From Brumimicrobium ulvae (GTDB taxonomy: Bacteria; Bacteroidota; Bacteroidia; Flavobacteriales_D; Crocinitomicaceae), in the NCBI RefSeq assembly GCF_947504225.1, contig NZ_CANNGT010000008.1, forward strand, positions 1 through 64,000: a stretch of DNA of 64,000 bases, read 5' to 3'. The notes under the pieces were generated by a model, which was given only the letters and a program-made list of their open reading frames with translations, was not told the DNA's origin and made no database searches. Position 1 is the first letter of the stretch; the number at the start of each line of letters is the position of its first letter. Position numbers and translations under genes: made by a program. This document shows positions 53,866 to 62,977 of the stretch, in pieces.

Positions 53866-56196
53866 TTATTTAATCACTTTGAATGTTTTTGCACTATTTT
53901 CAGTTCGAACATTTACAAAGTAAACACCAGCGTTTAGTTGTGCTGTATTTACAGTGAAGTTGCTAGAAGAAATAGTTGAAGAATATACGATACTTCCAGT
54001 TGCAGAAACTACTTCTACTGACTGAAGTGTACCATTTTCATTCGTAATATTTAATACTTCTTTCACTGGGTTCGGGTAAACAGATACACCTGCGAAATCT
54101 AAATCATTAAGACTAGAAGTATCAATAGTGATAGAAACACATGCTGAAGTGTCTTGACATACACCATCTGTTAAGATAACTGCATAACTTCCAGTTTCAG
54201 TAGCCGTAAATGACATTCCTGTTTCACCAGCTATTACAGAACTATCAGCACAGTTAATCCATTGGTAATCAACTCCAGTTTGGTCAGCAGTGATTGTCGC
54301 TTCTGAAACTGTTGTTGTTACAACTAAGTTACATAATTGAACCGCTGCACATGGGAACAATTGGTATCCTGAATCGTATGGTGAACTACTGTCATATTGT
54401 TTTCCTAAACCTGTTAAGCTAAATGGTCCAACTGGTGTTGGTGTATTCGCCATTGGAGAACTTCCAGGAACACGAACCAAGAAAGTATTTACTCCATCAG
54501 TAACATCAATGTTACCGTGGTCAGGCCATAATGCTTCACCGTTTACAAGGTAAAGAGTGTCAAACATAACGTATTGACTTTCTGTCGTTTCATCTAGAGT
54601 TGTAACTAAAGTTGGTGCTTGAGTTGCAGCTCCTTGCGCTAAAACAGTAATTTCATTAGGAATCACTTGAATCAATCCATTGAATTGACCAATTTGACCT
54701 TTAATTTCCAAGCTATCACCTTCTACTGGTGCTGTGTAATTTGGTAAATCGTCAAAGTTAAACAAAGTAATTCCATCATTATTACCATCAATAACAACGA
54801 TATCATAACCATTTCCTCTGAAGTCACCACAGTGAACAACACCTGTTAAATTAACGTATACTCCTACTGAATCAGCAACACCATCCGCATCTACGCCTGT
54901 AACATCACCAATTGAATACGCTGTATAGTCTAAAGTTTCACCTGTTAATGCAATTGTTTGGTCAGTAGCACCTGTTGAAGAAATAGTCACATCACCTACC
55001 TGATTAAGGTTTTTAGCTGGACCATTCAAACGAACATATACTTTAGTAGAAGCTACAGCACCTCCAGATTGAGTTAATGTAACTGAAGCACCATAAGTAC
55101 CTCCGAGTGTTTCTGAAACTTCGAAATTTGTCGGTACTGAGACTGTAATATCATCCGTTAAGTTAAACCCTTCAACCATAAAAGAATCAGCTGCAGAAGG
55201 AGTTCCTACAAAATGAGAGAATCCTGAGATAGCAGTTTCTGAAGCAGTGATTGTTGGTGCTGGTAAAGCAATTTCACCTTCTAAAACCACAGTTACATCA
55301 GTAGCTCCTGTAGAAGTAATTGTTAACTCACCATTTGATGGGTTAGCAGCAGCCGTTCCATTCAAACGAATGTAAATAGTCGTTGGAGCAATAGTTCCTG
55401 TTCCAAACGGAAGTGTAACTGAATTACCGAATCCAGAACCTGTAGTTGAAGAGATTTCATAATCACCTGAGGTAACTGTGATAACTGCATCAGCTGTTAA
55501 GTTCATTCCAGAAACATCGACAGTTTGTTCAGCAGAAGGTGTTCCAACAAATTGTAAAAATCCTGATACTGTTGTTGGCGTAGCACTTAAAGTTGGTCCT
55601 GACGCAATAACAAACGAACCTATATTGGAAATTGTTTCATAAGAATCTGTACCACTTTGGCATAATCCATTTCCGTCTAATGAACCATTATAGAAATCCC
55701 AATCTGCTTCAACCCAAGCTCCCGAAGGAGTTGTATTGTCAATTCGTTTCGCATATCCATCTTTATACTCCCAAGTCTCTCCTGTACCGTCAGTATTATC
55801 TGCTCCATATTGGTCAACCACAGTCCCTACACCTGTAATAATCAAACGAATGGCGTCATCTCCATTGAAATCCACAGCAGATGAAGTGGTTGGAAAAGCA
55901 TTATTTGTTACGTTTGGAAACTCAGTTGCAAAAGATGGATCATCTTTATAGATGTATACAAATTCGTCAGTAACTGTTCCCAAAGGTGATAAATCAAATG
56001 CGTTTCCCCATGCACCTCCATTAGAGCTTTTTTCTAAGCTGAAATTTGAAAAGTCAACTGTTCCTTGGGCGTATAACTCAACTACCTTTGGTGTTCCTCC
56101 AGAACAGTCCCCATCCATAATCATGGTAATGATTGGAGTTTGCCCCATAACTGTTGTCGAGATGAACAACAGCATTAATAAGTAAAATTTTCTCAT
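53866..56196 (-). CDS. Secreted multi-domain protein with type IX secretion sorting domain
   Basis: The 776-residue protein has a signal peptide (cleavage near VMGQ). An N-terminal lamin-tail-like domain (about 20-190, PKVVELYAQGTVDFSNFSL) is followed by two tandem beta domains of about 110 residues (both with GFxxFVGTPSAxxxxxVxGxNLT). An OB-like region comes next (about 425-540, GVVHCGDFRGNGYDIVVIDG), then an Ig-like module. The C-terminal T9SS type A sorting domain is at about 705-776 (VSVYPNPVKEVLNI, AGVYFVNVRTENSAKTFKVIK). It should be exported by the Por system and attached to the cell surface. The binding target is unknown. Confidence 0.87.
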   Translation of the reverse strand: MRKFYLLMLLFISTTVMGQTPIITMIMDGDCSGGTPKVVELYAQGTVDFSNFSLEKSSNGGAWGNAFDLSPLGTVTDEFVYIYKDDPSFATEFPNVTNNAFPTTSSAVDFNGDDAIRLIITGVGTVVDQYGADNTDGTGETWEYKDGYAKRIDNTTPSGAWVEADWDFYNGSLDGNGLCQSGTDSYETISNIGSFVIASGPTLSATPTTVSGFLQFVGTPSAEQTVDVSGMNLTADAVITVTSGDYEISSTTGSGFGNSVTLPFGTGTIAPTTIYIRLNGTAAANPSNGELTITSTGATDVTVVLEGEIALPAPTITASETAISGFSHFVGTPSAADSFMVEGFNLTDDITVSVPTNFEVSETLGGTYGASVTLTQSGGAVASTKVYVRLNGPAKNLNQVGDVTISSTGATDQTIALTGETLDYTAYSIGDVTGVDADGVADSVGVYVNLTGVVHCGDFRGNGYDIVVIDGNNDGITLFNFDDLPNYTAPVEGDSLEIKGQIGQFNGLIQVIPNEITVLAQGAATQAPTLVTTLDETTESQYVMFDTLYLVNGEALWPDHGNIDVTDGVNTFLVRVPGSSPMANTPTPVGPFSLTGLGKQYDSSSPYDSGYQLFPCAAVQLCNLVVTTTVSEATITADQTGVDYQWINCADSSVIAGETGMSFTATETGSYAVILTDGVCQDTSACVSITIDTSSLNDLDFAGVSVYPNPVKEVLNITNENGTLQSVEVVSATGSIVYSSTISSSNFTVNTAQLNAGVYFVNVRTENSAKTFKVIK

Positions 56197-56301
56197 AATA
56201 TTATATTTTAAATGATTAATGCAAAACTATGATAAGTTATGCTGAATCATGTTACCAAAACATTAAGTATTGTCCAATAGTTATTAACAATTTCTATGCT
56301 T

Positions 56302-57099
56302 CTACTCCTCTATTACGATTACTTTAGTGTCGTACCCAAAGACTGAAAAATGTCCTAAACATTCCTTAGACCAATAAGAAGTAGGGTTTGCCGGTGCTGC
56401 AGAAGAAGATCCTCCTCCAGCTATTGCTCTTAATTCGCTAAAATAGGTGTATGATTTTTCACTGTAGGAGAGCAAGTCAATTTGTACTGTATCACCTACT
56501 TGGTATAACTCTGAAAACAATGGAACTTTTTGAATATTTCCTTCGGTAAAGTCGTCGTCAAACATAAACTGATCTCCCAACTCTCTTTTGTATTCGCCAT
56601 TGATTTTTTTAATGGCCCTGTAGTAATTGTCTCCAACTGGATCTGTAACATTCATATAAACAACATACCCTGCGTCAAAAAATGGCGTTTGAGGCTGAAA
56701 TTCTGTTGTCAAGGAATCTAAAGGAACTACAGGCTGCAATACATCCGATGCCTCATAGGTTTCACCATCAACAGTAACTTTCATAGCATACTCAGCACTG
56801 TAAATAGGTGAATAGTTTTCTAATAAATAAGTTCCATCCGCTTGGTCGACTAATGGGGTAACGACTCCATTGCCATCCGTAATTTCTACCGATGCTCCGG
56901 TTAGTGTTGTATATCCATCATTCGAAAAGACGTTAATGGATTTTGATAGTCGGACAAACACCTCTTCTTTTACAGCATCATATTTGGCTTCTATAACCAA
57001 TTTTGGTTCTGTATCGGTGACTTCTAAATCAATCACTTTTTGACAAGAAGAAATGAGCACTAAAAAAGAGATTGTAAAAAGGAAATATAGCTTTTTCAT
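56302..57099 (-). CDS. DUF4249 lipoprotein partner of a TonB receptor
   Basis: The 265-residue protein has a lipoprotein signal ending LISSC (Cys19) followed by the DUF4249 start (KVIDLEVTDTEPKLVIEAKYD). Two beta-rich domains follow. DUF4249 proteins are usually encoded next to TonB-dependent receptors and may act as surface-exposed accessory lipoproteins. The receptor gene lies one base upstream, so the pair is almost certainly one transcript. Confidence 0.87.
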   Translation of the reverse strand: MKKLYFLFTISFLVLISSCQKVIDLEVTDTEPKLVIEAKYDAVKEEVFVRLSKSINVFSNDGYTTLTGASVEITDGNGVVTPLVDQADGTYLLENYSPIYSAEYAMKVTVDGETYEASDVLQPVVPLDSLTTEFQPQTPFFDAGYVVYMNVTDPVGDNYYRAIKKINGEYKRELGDQFMFDDDFTEGNIQKVPLFSELYQVGDTVQIDLLSYSEKSYTYFSELRAIAGGGSSSAAPANPTSYWSKECLGHFSVFGYDTKVIVIEE

Positions 57100-57100
57100 C

Positions 57101-59440
57101 TTATTTAATTTTAAAGTTATAAGTAATCGATGGTATTATTTTGAATAATGCTGTTTGGACTGCTTGCGTTTGTCCTGTAGGATTATCCTCAAAACTATCC
57201 GTAAAACGAACTGAAAAGGCATTTTCTCTGTTGTAAACATTATAAATCGAAAAACTTAAGTTGTGTTCAAAATGTTTACGCTCTTTTAAGTACCATGTTA
57301 ACCCCAAATCTAGGCGGTGATAATCTGGGAGTCGGTTTCCATTTCTTTTTCCTACGTAAGCAACTTCATATCCATCCATTTCATACAAAGCACTCGGAAA
57401 TGTCACTGCATCACCTGTATAATAAACAAAACTTGTACTCACCACCAACTTTTTATTGATTTCATAGGTCAACACTAAATTCAAGTCATGAATTCTATCT
57501 TGTCGTGCCGAAAACTCAGCGCCTGCATCGATATCCTCAAAGGTTCTCAACGCTCTTGAAAGCGTGTAATTAAACCAACCTGTTAACTTCCCTTTGGTTT
57601 TTTTAATTTGAAATTCTACTCCAAAAGCACGCCCTTTCCCATAAACTAATTCTCTTTCGATTTGACCATTGAGCAATAGATTTGCGTTGGGTTTATAATC
57701 AATTTGATTTTGCAACCATTTATAATAGGTCTCTACAGAAACTTGATACTCATCTTGTTTAAAGTTTTTATAATATCCTAAAGCTGCTTGATCCCCAATT
57801 TGAGGTTTCACATTATTGGAAGTCGGCACCCAAACATCTGTTGGACTGCTGGTTGTAGTATTTGACAATTGATGGATGTATTGGAATATCCTATTGTACC
57901 CTGCTTTTATCGAATTGCTTTCATTAAGTATAAAACTTGCGGAGAATCGTGGTTCAATTCCTTGGTAATACTTAATCGACTCCCATGAACCGTAGGTGGT
58001 TTCATCAGTAATCAACCCATTATCATCATATTCGTAGGCAGTACCTTTTCCCATATAATTGAATCCAGAATACCTCAAACCATACATGAAAGCCCATCGG
58101 TTTCCAACTTTTTGTTCGTTTTGAACATAAGCTCCTACTTCAAGCGCATGACGATCATCCAAGTTGATTTCATTAAACCCAACATTTACCCCGCTTTCTA
58201 AAGATCCTGGCTGAAAAGTATGGTGAATCGCATTCACACCAAACTTCAAACTATTGTTGTTGTTGATATAGTAATTATAATCTTGTTTCAAATTGAAGTC
58301 CCTTATTTTTGAGCGAATTCCAAAACCATCTTCTCCTTGACCGATTGTAAATCGATAGTCGAATTCGCTATAAATAAAAGAAGTATTCACAAAAAGCTTA
58401 TCATTAAACAAATGATTCCATCTTACTGTTCCAGTCGCATTCCCCCAATCAAAACCAAACTGATCGTCTAAGGAAAATTTATCTCGTCCGAAATACCCAG
58501 AAATATACACACGGTCTTTATCTCCGATTTTATAATTGGCCTTTGCATTTAAATCATAAAAGAACAATGTTGTATTTTGTATTTCTTCTTCTTTAGCAAA
58601 TACTAAAAACACATCCGCATAACTTCTTCGTCCAGAAACTATAAAAGACCCTTTGTCTTTTACAATTGGACCTTCGACAGTTAATCTTGATGAAATCAAG
58701 CCTATTCCTCCAGAAGCGCCAAATTTCTTATTGTTTCCATCTCGCATTCTAACATCCATTACAGAAGATGCACGACCTCCGTATTCAGCGGGAATTCCAG
58801 ACTTATACAAAGCAACGTCTTTGATGGCATCAGAGTTAAATACTGAGAAGAAACCCAATAAGTGAGAAGCGTTATAAACTGTTGATTCATCTAAGAGTAT
58901 CAAGTTTTGGTCTGCTCCTCCACCGCGAACATAAAACCCAGCACTTCCTTCACCCCCACCTTTAATTCCGGGAGTCAATTGCAAGGTTTTCATTACATCT
59001 TGTTCACCAAATAGAATCGGGATTGTTTTAATCGACTGTGGATCCAAGCGAGTCACTTCCATTTGAGAAGAGGTAATGTTGTTATTGGAACGTTTTGAGG
59101 TTACTTCAACTTCTTCTAGCTCCTGAACATCTTTTGATAAAGACAATTCAATATTTATCAAAGTATCTTTTGTTAATTGAATTACAATGCGTTGTTCTTC
59201 ATAACCTGAACTTCTGTAGATTAAAGTATGTTCACCTGCAGGGATAGATAAAGAATAGAATCCATAGACATTTGACCTAGCGCCTGTATTTGACATATCC
59301 GCAACAATGAGCGATGCACCAAACAAATCTTCTCCATTTCTTGCATCAGTGATGTTCCCACTGATGGTTATATTTTGAGAAAAAGCCGAGAAGGATAAAA
59401 AAGTAAACAATAAGAGGGTCAGGAAGTTCAATTGTTTCAT
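57101..59440 (-). CDS. TonB-dependent receptor with carboxypeptidase-like domain
   Basis: The 779-residue protein has a signal peptide (cleavage near AFSQ) and a CarboxypepD_reg domain (about 23-110, GNITDARNGEDLFGASLIV). The plug domain (about 120-225) includes TPGIKGGGEGSAGFYVRGGGADQNL and LLDESTVYNASHLLG, and a barrel runs to a final SITYNFKIK. It forms an uptake channel with the DUF4249 lipoprotein; the substrate is unknown. The plug and barrel type differ from the other receptor in the window at 30016-32433. Confidence 0.9.
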   Translation of the reverse strand: MKQLNFLTLLLFTFLSFSAFSQNITISGNITDARNGEDLFGASLIVADMSNTGARSNVYGFYSLSIPAGEHTLIYRSSGYEEQRIVIQLTKDTLINIELSLSKDVQELEEVEVTSKRSNNNITSSQMEVTRLDPQSIKTIPILFGEQDVMKTLQLTPGIKGGGEGSAGFYVRGGGADQNLILLDESTVYNASHLLGFFSVFNSDAIKDVALYKSGIPAEYGGRASSVMDVRMRDGNNKKFGASGGIGLISSRLTVEGPIVKDKGSFIVSGRRSYADVFLVFAKEEEIQNTTLFFYDLNAKANYKIGDKDRVYISGYFGRDKFSLDDQFGFDWGNATGTVRWNHLFNDKLFVNTSFIYSEFDYRFTIGQGEDGFGIRSKIRDFNLKQDYNYYINNNNSLKFGVNAIHHTFQPGSLESGVNVGFNEINLDDRHALEVGAYVQNEQKVGNRWAFMYGLRYSGFNYMGKGTAYEYDDNGLITDETTYGSWESIKYYQGIEPRFSASFILNESNSIKAGYNRIFQYIHQLSNTTTSSPTDVWVPTSNNVKPQIGDQAALGYYKNFKQDEYQVSVETYYKWLQNQIDYKPNANLLLNGQIERELVYGKGRAFGVEFQIKKTKGKLTGWFNYTLSRALRTFEDIDAGAEFSARQDRIHDLNLVLTYEINKKLVVSTSFVYYTGDAVTFPSALYEMDGYEVAYVGKRNGNRLPDYHRLDLGLTWYLKERKHFEHNLSFSIYNVYNRENAFSVRFTDSFEDNPTGQTQAVQTALFKIIPSITYNFKIK

Positions 59441-59498
59441 TGATGTGTGTTTTTTTATAATTATACTACAAGTAGTTGTGAATATTGTTCAATATTAT

Positions 59499-60086
59499 TT
59501 ATCTTTTTTCTTTAAGCTTAAGCAATACATCATCTAAAGTAAAGCCTTTTGATTTTAACAGAACAAGATAATGCAACAACAAATCAGCGCTTCCTTTAAG
59601 GAATTCTTCTGAATCACTTTGAATAGATTTCACAATTAATTCAACAGCTTCTTTCCCCGTTTTTTCGGCAATATGATTTGTTCCACGAGCAAACAAACTA
59701 GAAACATAAGAATGTTCTTTCGGGTTGATTTTGCGGTCATTGATTTTCTTCTCTAACTGTTCAATGACTCCAAATTGATGAGAAAAAGTATCTCCCCAAC
59801 AAGTCATTGTACCTTTTTCACAAATTTCAGACAAAGGTTCTGCCTTGACCAGTAGAACTGCACCTTTACAATCTAATTCTATGGTATGCAAACGAAGGAT
59901 ATTTTCTTCCCTCCCTTTAGTCCATAACTTTTGTTTCAAAGGTGAATAAAATGTCACTTTTTTAGTCTCCAAAGTGATATCGTAAGCCTCTTCGTTCATG
60001 TGGGCAAACATCAGTACATCATAGGTATCCACATCTTGAACAATTACTGGCAAAACGCCATCATCATTACCAAAGTTTACTTTCAT
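59499..60086 (-). CDS. Divergent orphan HisIE-like protein
   Basis: The 195-residue protein aligns over its whole length with the bifunctional histidine enzyme HisIE (QDVDTYDVLMFAHMNEEAYD, VTFYSPLKQKLWTKG, then HSYVSSLFARGTNHIAEKTG). Key catalytic residues differ. The DxDxD magnesium site of the cyclohydrolase reads DCKGA, GPxCHxG reads SEICEKG, and the pyrophosphatase EExxE reads KEAVE with ExADLLYH changed to GSADLLLH. The three zinc cysteines are kept. No other his genes are in this window. It may be an inactive or re-purposed paralogue. Confidence 0.72.
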   Translation of the reverse strand: MKVNFGNDDGVLPVIVQDVDTYDVLMFAHMNEEAYDITLETKKVTFYSPLKQKLWTKGREENILRLHTIELDCKGAVLLVKAEPLSEICEKGTMTCWGDTFSHQFGVIEQLEKKINDRKINPKEHSYVSSLFARGTNHIAEKTGKEAVELIVKSIQSDSEEFLKGSADLLLHYLVLLKSKGFTLDDVLLKLKEKR

Positions 60087-60429
60087 AGTCGATCAGTCAA
60101 ATTGTTAGAATTGCATTTTTATTAAAAAATACTCAAACAAATTTAATCAAAAAGTATAAACTCTTACACTATTTTAGGTAAACGATGCATTAATAATGCA
60201 TTAACATCAAAGCAAAAAAATAAATAGTTCAATAGGAATATGCTCTCGATAGGCTTCGGGATTATTGTGTCTTGCTTTAGCTTCTATAAGTATGAATACG
60301 AAAAATCAGATGTTAGACCTTCGACAAAAAAGTCTAATGCCTACCGTCTAACATCTAATATTCAACTATTTTGATCGTCACAGAATTTTATTCTCATGTG
60401 AACCTATCGTACTTTTCGTTCGTAGTGGT
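60087..60429. other. 343-bp intergenic region with an 11-bp inverted repeat
   Basis: AGATGTTAGAC (60308-60318) and GTCTAACATCT (60346-60356) are perfect inverted copies around a 27-base loop that itself contains AGTCTAATG. It lies between the 3' end of hemB and the start of the HisIE-like gene, both on the minus strand. No ORF is seen. It resembles the TAGATGTTAGA-type intergenic words common in this phylum. Confidence 0.5.
60308..60356. repeat. 11-bp perfect inverted repeat
   Basis: The arms AGATGTTAGAC and GTCTAACATCT could form a hairpin 74 bases beyond the wider intergenic edge of hemB. There is no adjacent long T run, so terminator function is uncertain. Confidence 0.5.
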
Positions 60430-61404
60430 TCATTTTTTTAATGATTGAGCATAATCTTTCGCGTGATAAGTCAGAATAGCACTAGCACCTGCTCTTCTCA
60501 TGCTCAACAAAGTTTCTTCAACCGTTGCATCATAATCCAGCCAACCATTCATAGCCGCAGCCTTAACCATGGCGTATTCACCAGACACGTTATACGCAGT
60601 AATTGGAACTGTAAAGTGCTCATTCAATGAATGAATAACATCTAAGTATGAAAGTGCAGGTTTAACCATTAAGAAATCAGCTCCTTCTTCAACATCTAAT
60701 ACAGCTTCTAAAATGGCTTCTTTTTTATTGGCTGGATTCATTTGATAAGTTTTCTTATCCCCTGCTTTTGGTGCTGAATCTAGAGCGTCTCTAAAAGGTC
60801 CATAAAAAGCGCTAGCATATTTAGCACTATAGGCCATAATGCTAGTGTTGGTATAATTGTGAACATCTAGGATTTCTCGGATAGCGGCAATTCTACCATC
60901 CATCATATCAGAAGGACCGATAATATCAAAACCTGCTTGAGCTTGTGCCAAACTCATTTGAGACAAAATAGGCAAAGTTTCATCATTTAGAATCACACCA
61001 TTTTCAACGATTCCATCATGTCCATCTGTACTGTATGGATCCAATGCAACATCACTCATTAAATTTGCTTCCGGAAATCTTTTTTTAATTTCTTGGGCGA
61101 CTTTTAAGTAGAAATTGTTTTCATCGTAACTGTACTCACCTTTTTTACTTTTCTTCTCTTCTGGAATAACAGGGAACAGCACAAAGTTTTCAACTCCTAA
61201 TGCTAAGCACTCCTCGATTTCTTGAAGAAGATCTTCCATTCCCCACCTATGAATACCTGGCATTGAAACGATTGGAGACTTATCTTTTTTATTGTGGGTA
61301 ACAAAAAGTGGATAAATCAAATGAGACACAGATAATTGTGTTTCTTGCACCATCTTTCTAATTGCAGGTGACTTTCTATTTCTACGTGGACGTTGATACA
61401 TCAT
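60430..61404 (-). CDS. hemB: Delta-aminolevulinic acid dehydratase (porphobilinogen synthase)
   Basis: The 324-residue enzyme condenses two 5-aminolevulinate molecules to porphobilinogen in heme synthesis. Landmarks are YPLFVTHNKKDKSPIVSMPGI (about 32-52), IIGPSDMMDGR (about 161-171), the Schiff-base lysines in SAKYASAFYGPFRDA and FLMVKPAL, and AYNVSGEYAM (about 271-280). Tandem ATGs (61404 and 61401) are possible starts. A minus-strand TAATTTTG (61451-61444) is a good -7 box. Confidence 0.96.
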   Translation of the reverse strand: MMYQRPRRNRKSPAIRKMVQETQLSVSHLIYPLFVTHNKKDKSPIVSMPGIHRWGMEDLLQEIEECLALGVENFVLFPVIPEEKKSKKGEYSYDENNFYLKVAQEIKKRFPEANLMSDVALDPYSTDGHDGIVENGVILNDETLPILSQMSLAQAQAGFDIIGPSDMMDGRIAAIREILDVHNYTNTSIMAYSAKYASAFYGPFRDALDSAPKAGDKKTYQMNPANKKEAILEAVLDVEEGADFLMVKPALSYLDVIHSLNEHFTVPITAYNVSGEYAMVKAAAMNGWLDYDATVEETLLSMRRAGASAILTYHAKDYAQSLKK

Positions 61405-61556
61405 AATTTTAGGACATTTAAATTAACCCTCAAATTGGGGTAGCAAAATTAGGAGAAATAAGCATCTCAAAAAATTTTTAACGTAAAAAGTCAATTTTTT
61501 AGGACTGTGACCATCATATTTTACTATTTTAGCCTAAGGAATAAATAATTACGACA

Positions 61557-62468
61557 ATGAAGATACAAAAAACTTTAATTTTTGCTGGGGTGTTATCGTC
61601 AGTTTTAGTGCTTGGTAGCTGTGTAGATACCGCAGAAGACAATCAAATTAAGAAGGAAGGTGAGAAAATGGTTGATCAAGACCTATTAGATCCGAACCGT
61701 TCATTTAACACAACTTTTGATGGGAAATTATTTTCAGTTCCCTCTCCTGTTCAAACGGCATTATTAATAAAGTCTTTAGACATTCCATTTAATGAAGTCT
61801 TAATGAATAACCTGGAGAAAGTGAAGAACTATAATTCAGCTACAGATCAAGCGATTAACTTGGGGATTTATGGTGCTGACTTAGGTTATGTAACGCTGTA
61901 TGACCAAAGTGCAAAGTCGCTTAACTACCTAAGTGTTGTTGAAGATCTTTCAAACAAACTTGGAATTGCAGGAGCGTTTGATAAAAATTTTATTGAACGA
62001 TTTGAGCAAAACAGCAACGATGAAGACAGCATGTTAGTTATTCTTACTGATGGATTTAGAAAAGCGGATAACTTTTTGAAGGAAAACGATCAAAAGAATA
62101 ATTCAGCATTAATTTTAACTGGAGGATGGTTAGAATCTATGCATTTCGCTACACAATTGTACAGTCAAAGTAAAGAGGTGAAAATCATCAATCGAATTGG
62201 TGAACAGAAACAATCTTTAGAAACCATTTTAGAGTTGTTAGACAAATACAACACAAACGGTCAAAATGATGAGTATATTGCTTTGTTTAAAGATTTAAAC
62301 ACTTTATTTGAAGAGGTAAAAACGACTTATGAGTATGTTGAATCAGAGACAGACAAAGCGCGCAAAACAACGACAATCAAAAGTAAAATGAAGATTGAAA
62401 TTTCTGATGAATTAGCGGAACAAATTATTGAAAAAGTTGCTGCAATACGTGCTCAAATCATTGCATAA
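61557..62468 (+). CDS. Conserved-looking lipoprotein, function unknown
   Basis: The 303-residue protein has a lipoprotein signal ending VLGSC (Cys22). The mature part is helical (LGIYGADLGYVTLYDQSAKSL and NNSALILTGGWLESMHFATQL) with a Lys/Glu-rich C-terminal helix. I have seen this general type in Bacteroidota but cannot name a family. It precedes another small envelope protein gene by 53 bases and may be co-transcribed with it. Confidence 0.7.
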   Translation: MKIQKTLIFAGVLSSVLVLGSCVDTAEDNQIKKEGEKMVDQDLLDPNRSFNTTFDGKLFSVPSPVQTALLIKSLDIPFNEVLMNNLEKVKNYNSATDQAINLGIYGADLGYVTLYDQSAKSLNYLSVVEDLSNKLGIAGAFDKNFIERFEQNSNDEDSMLVILTDGFRKADNFLKENDQKNNSALILTGGWLESMHFATQLYSQSKEVKIINRIGEQKQSLETILELLDKYNTNGQNDEYIALFKDLNTLFEEVKTTYEYVESETDKARKTTTIKSKMKIEISDELAEQIIEKVAAIRAQIIA

Positions 62469-62521
62469 ACAAGCTATTTTAGATAAATAATTATAATTAT
62501 AACATTGATAAAAACACAATA

Positions 62522-62953
62522 ATGAAAAAAGGAATTATTCTAGGATTAATTTTCGCAGCCTTTACTGTTTTCTCAACCAAAGCACAGGATTGCGATTCTA
62601 TTTATAGAGTTGTTGAAAGCTACTTAGTGACTTCAGACGATGGTCGTTCATTTGTTTCAGATGGACAGGTTTACACGGCATTTTTAGACAATGAAAAAGC
62701 AGAATTCAATACTACTTTGTATGGAAATACTGTTTATAGGATTGCTGCTTCTGCTGGAACCAAAGATGATTATGCGATTTTTACAATCAAAGATATGGAA
62801 GACAATGTTTTATTTACGAACAAAGACCAATTAAATAGTCCTTACTGGGATTTTAAAGTGCAAAATTCTATCCCTGTAAAGGTCCAAACAGAGCTAGACA
62901 CCAACAAGAAAATCACAGGATGTATTGTCATGATGATTGGCTTTTTAAAATAA
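62522..62953 (+). CDS. Small secreted hypothetical protein
   Basis: The 143-residue protein has a signal peptide (cleavage near STKAQ, residue 21) and a compact beta-rich domain (VYTAFLDNEKAEFNTTLYGNT, YWDFKVQNSIPVKVQTELD). Two cysteines near each end (Cys24, Cys135) could form a disulfide. No family name can be given. It sits between the lipoprotein gene and the ABC ATPase gene in the same direction. Confidence 0.65.
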   Translation: MKKGIILGLIFAAFTVFSTKAQDCDSIYRVVESYLVTSDDGRSFVSDGQVYTAFLDNEKAEFNTTLYGNTVYRIAASAGTKDDYAIFTIKDMEDNVLFTNKDQLNSPYWDFKVQNSIPVKVQTELDTNKKITGCIVMMIGFLK

Positions 62954-62977
62954 AATTGATACTGATTACTACTAACT

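Noticed and set aside
55632..56185. Plus-strand open frames opposite the T9SS cargo gene
   Set aside because: The minus-strand gene has a signal peptide, clear domains and a sorting tail; the opposite frames have none.
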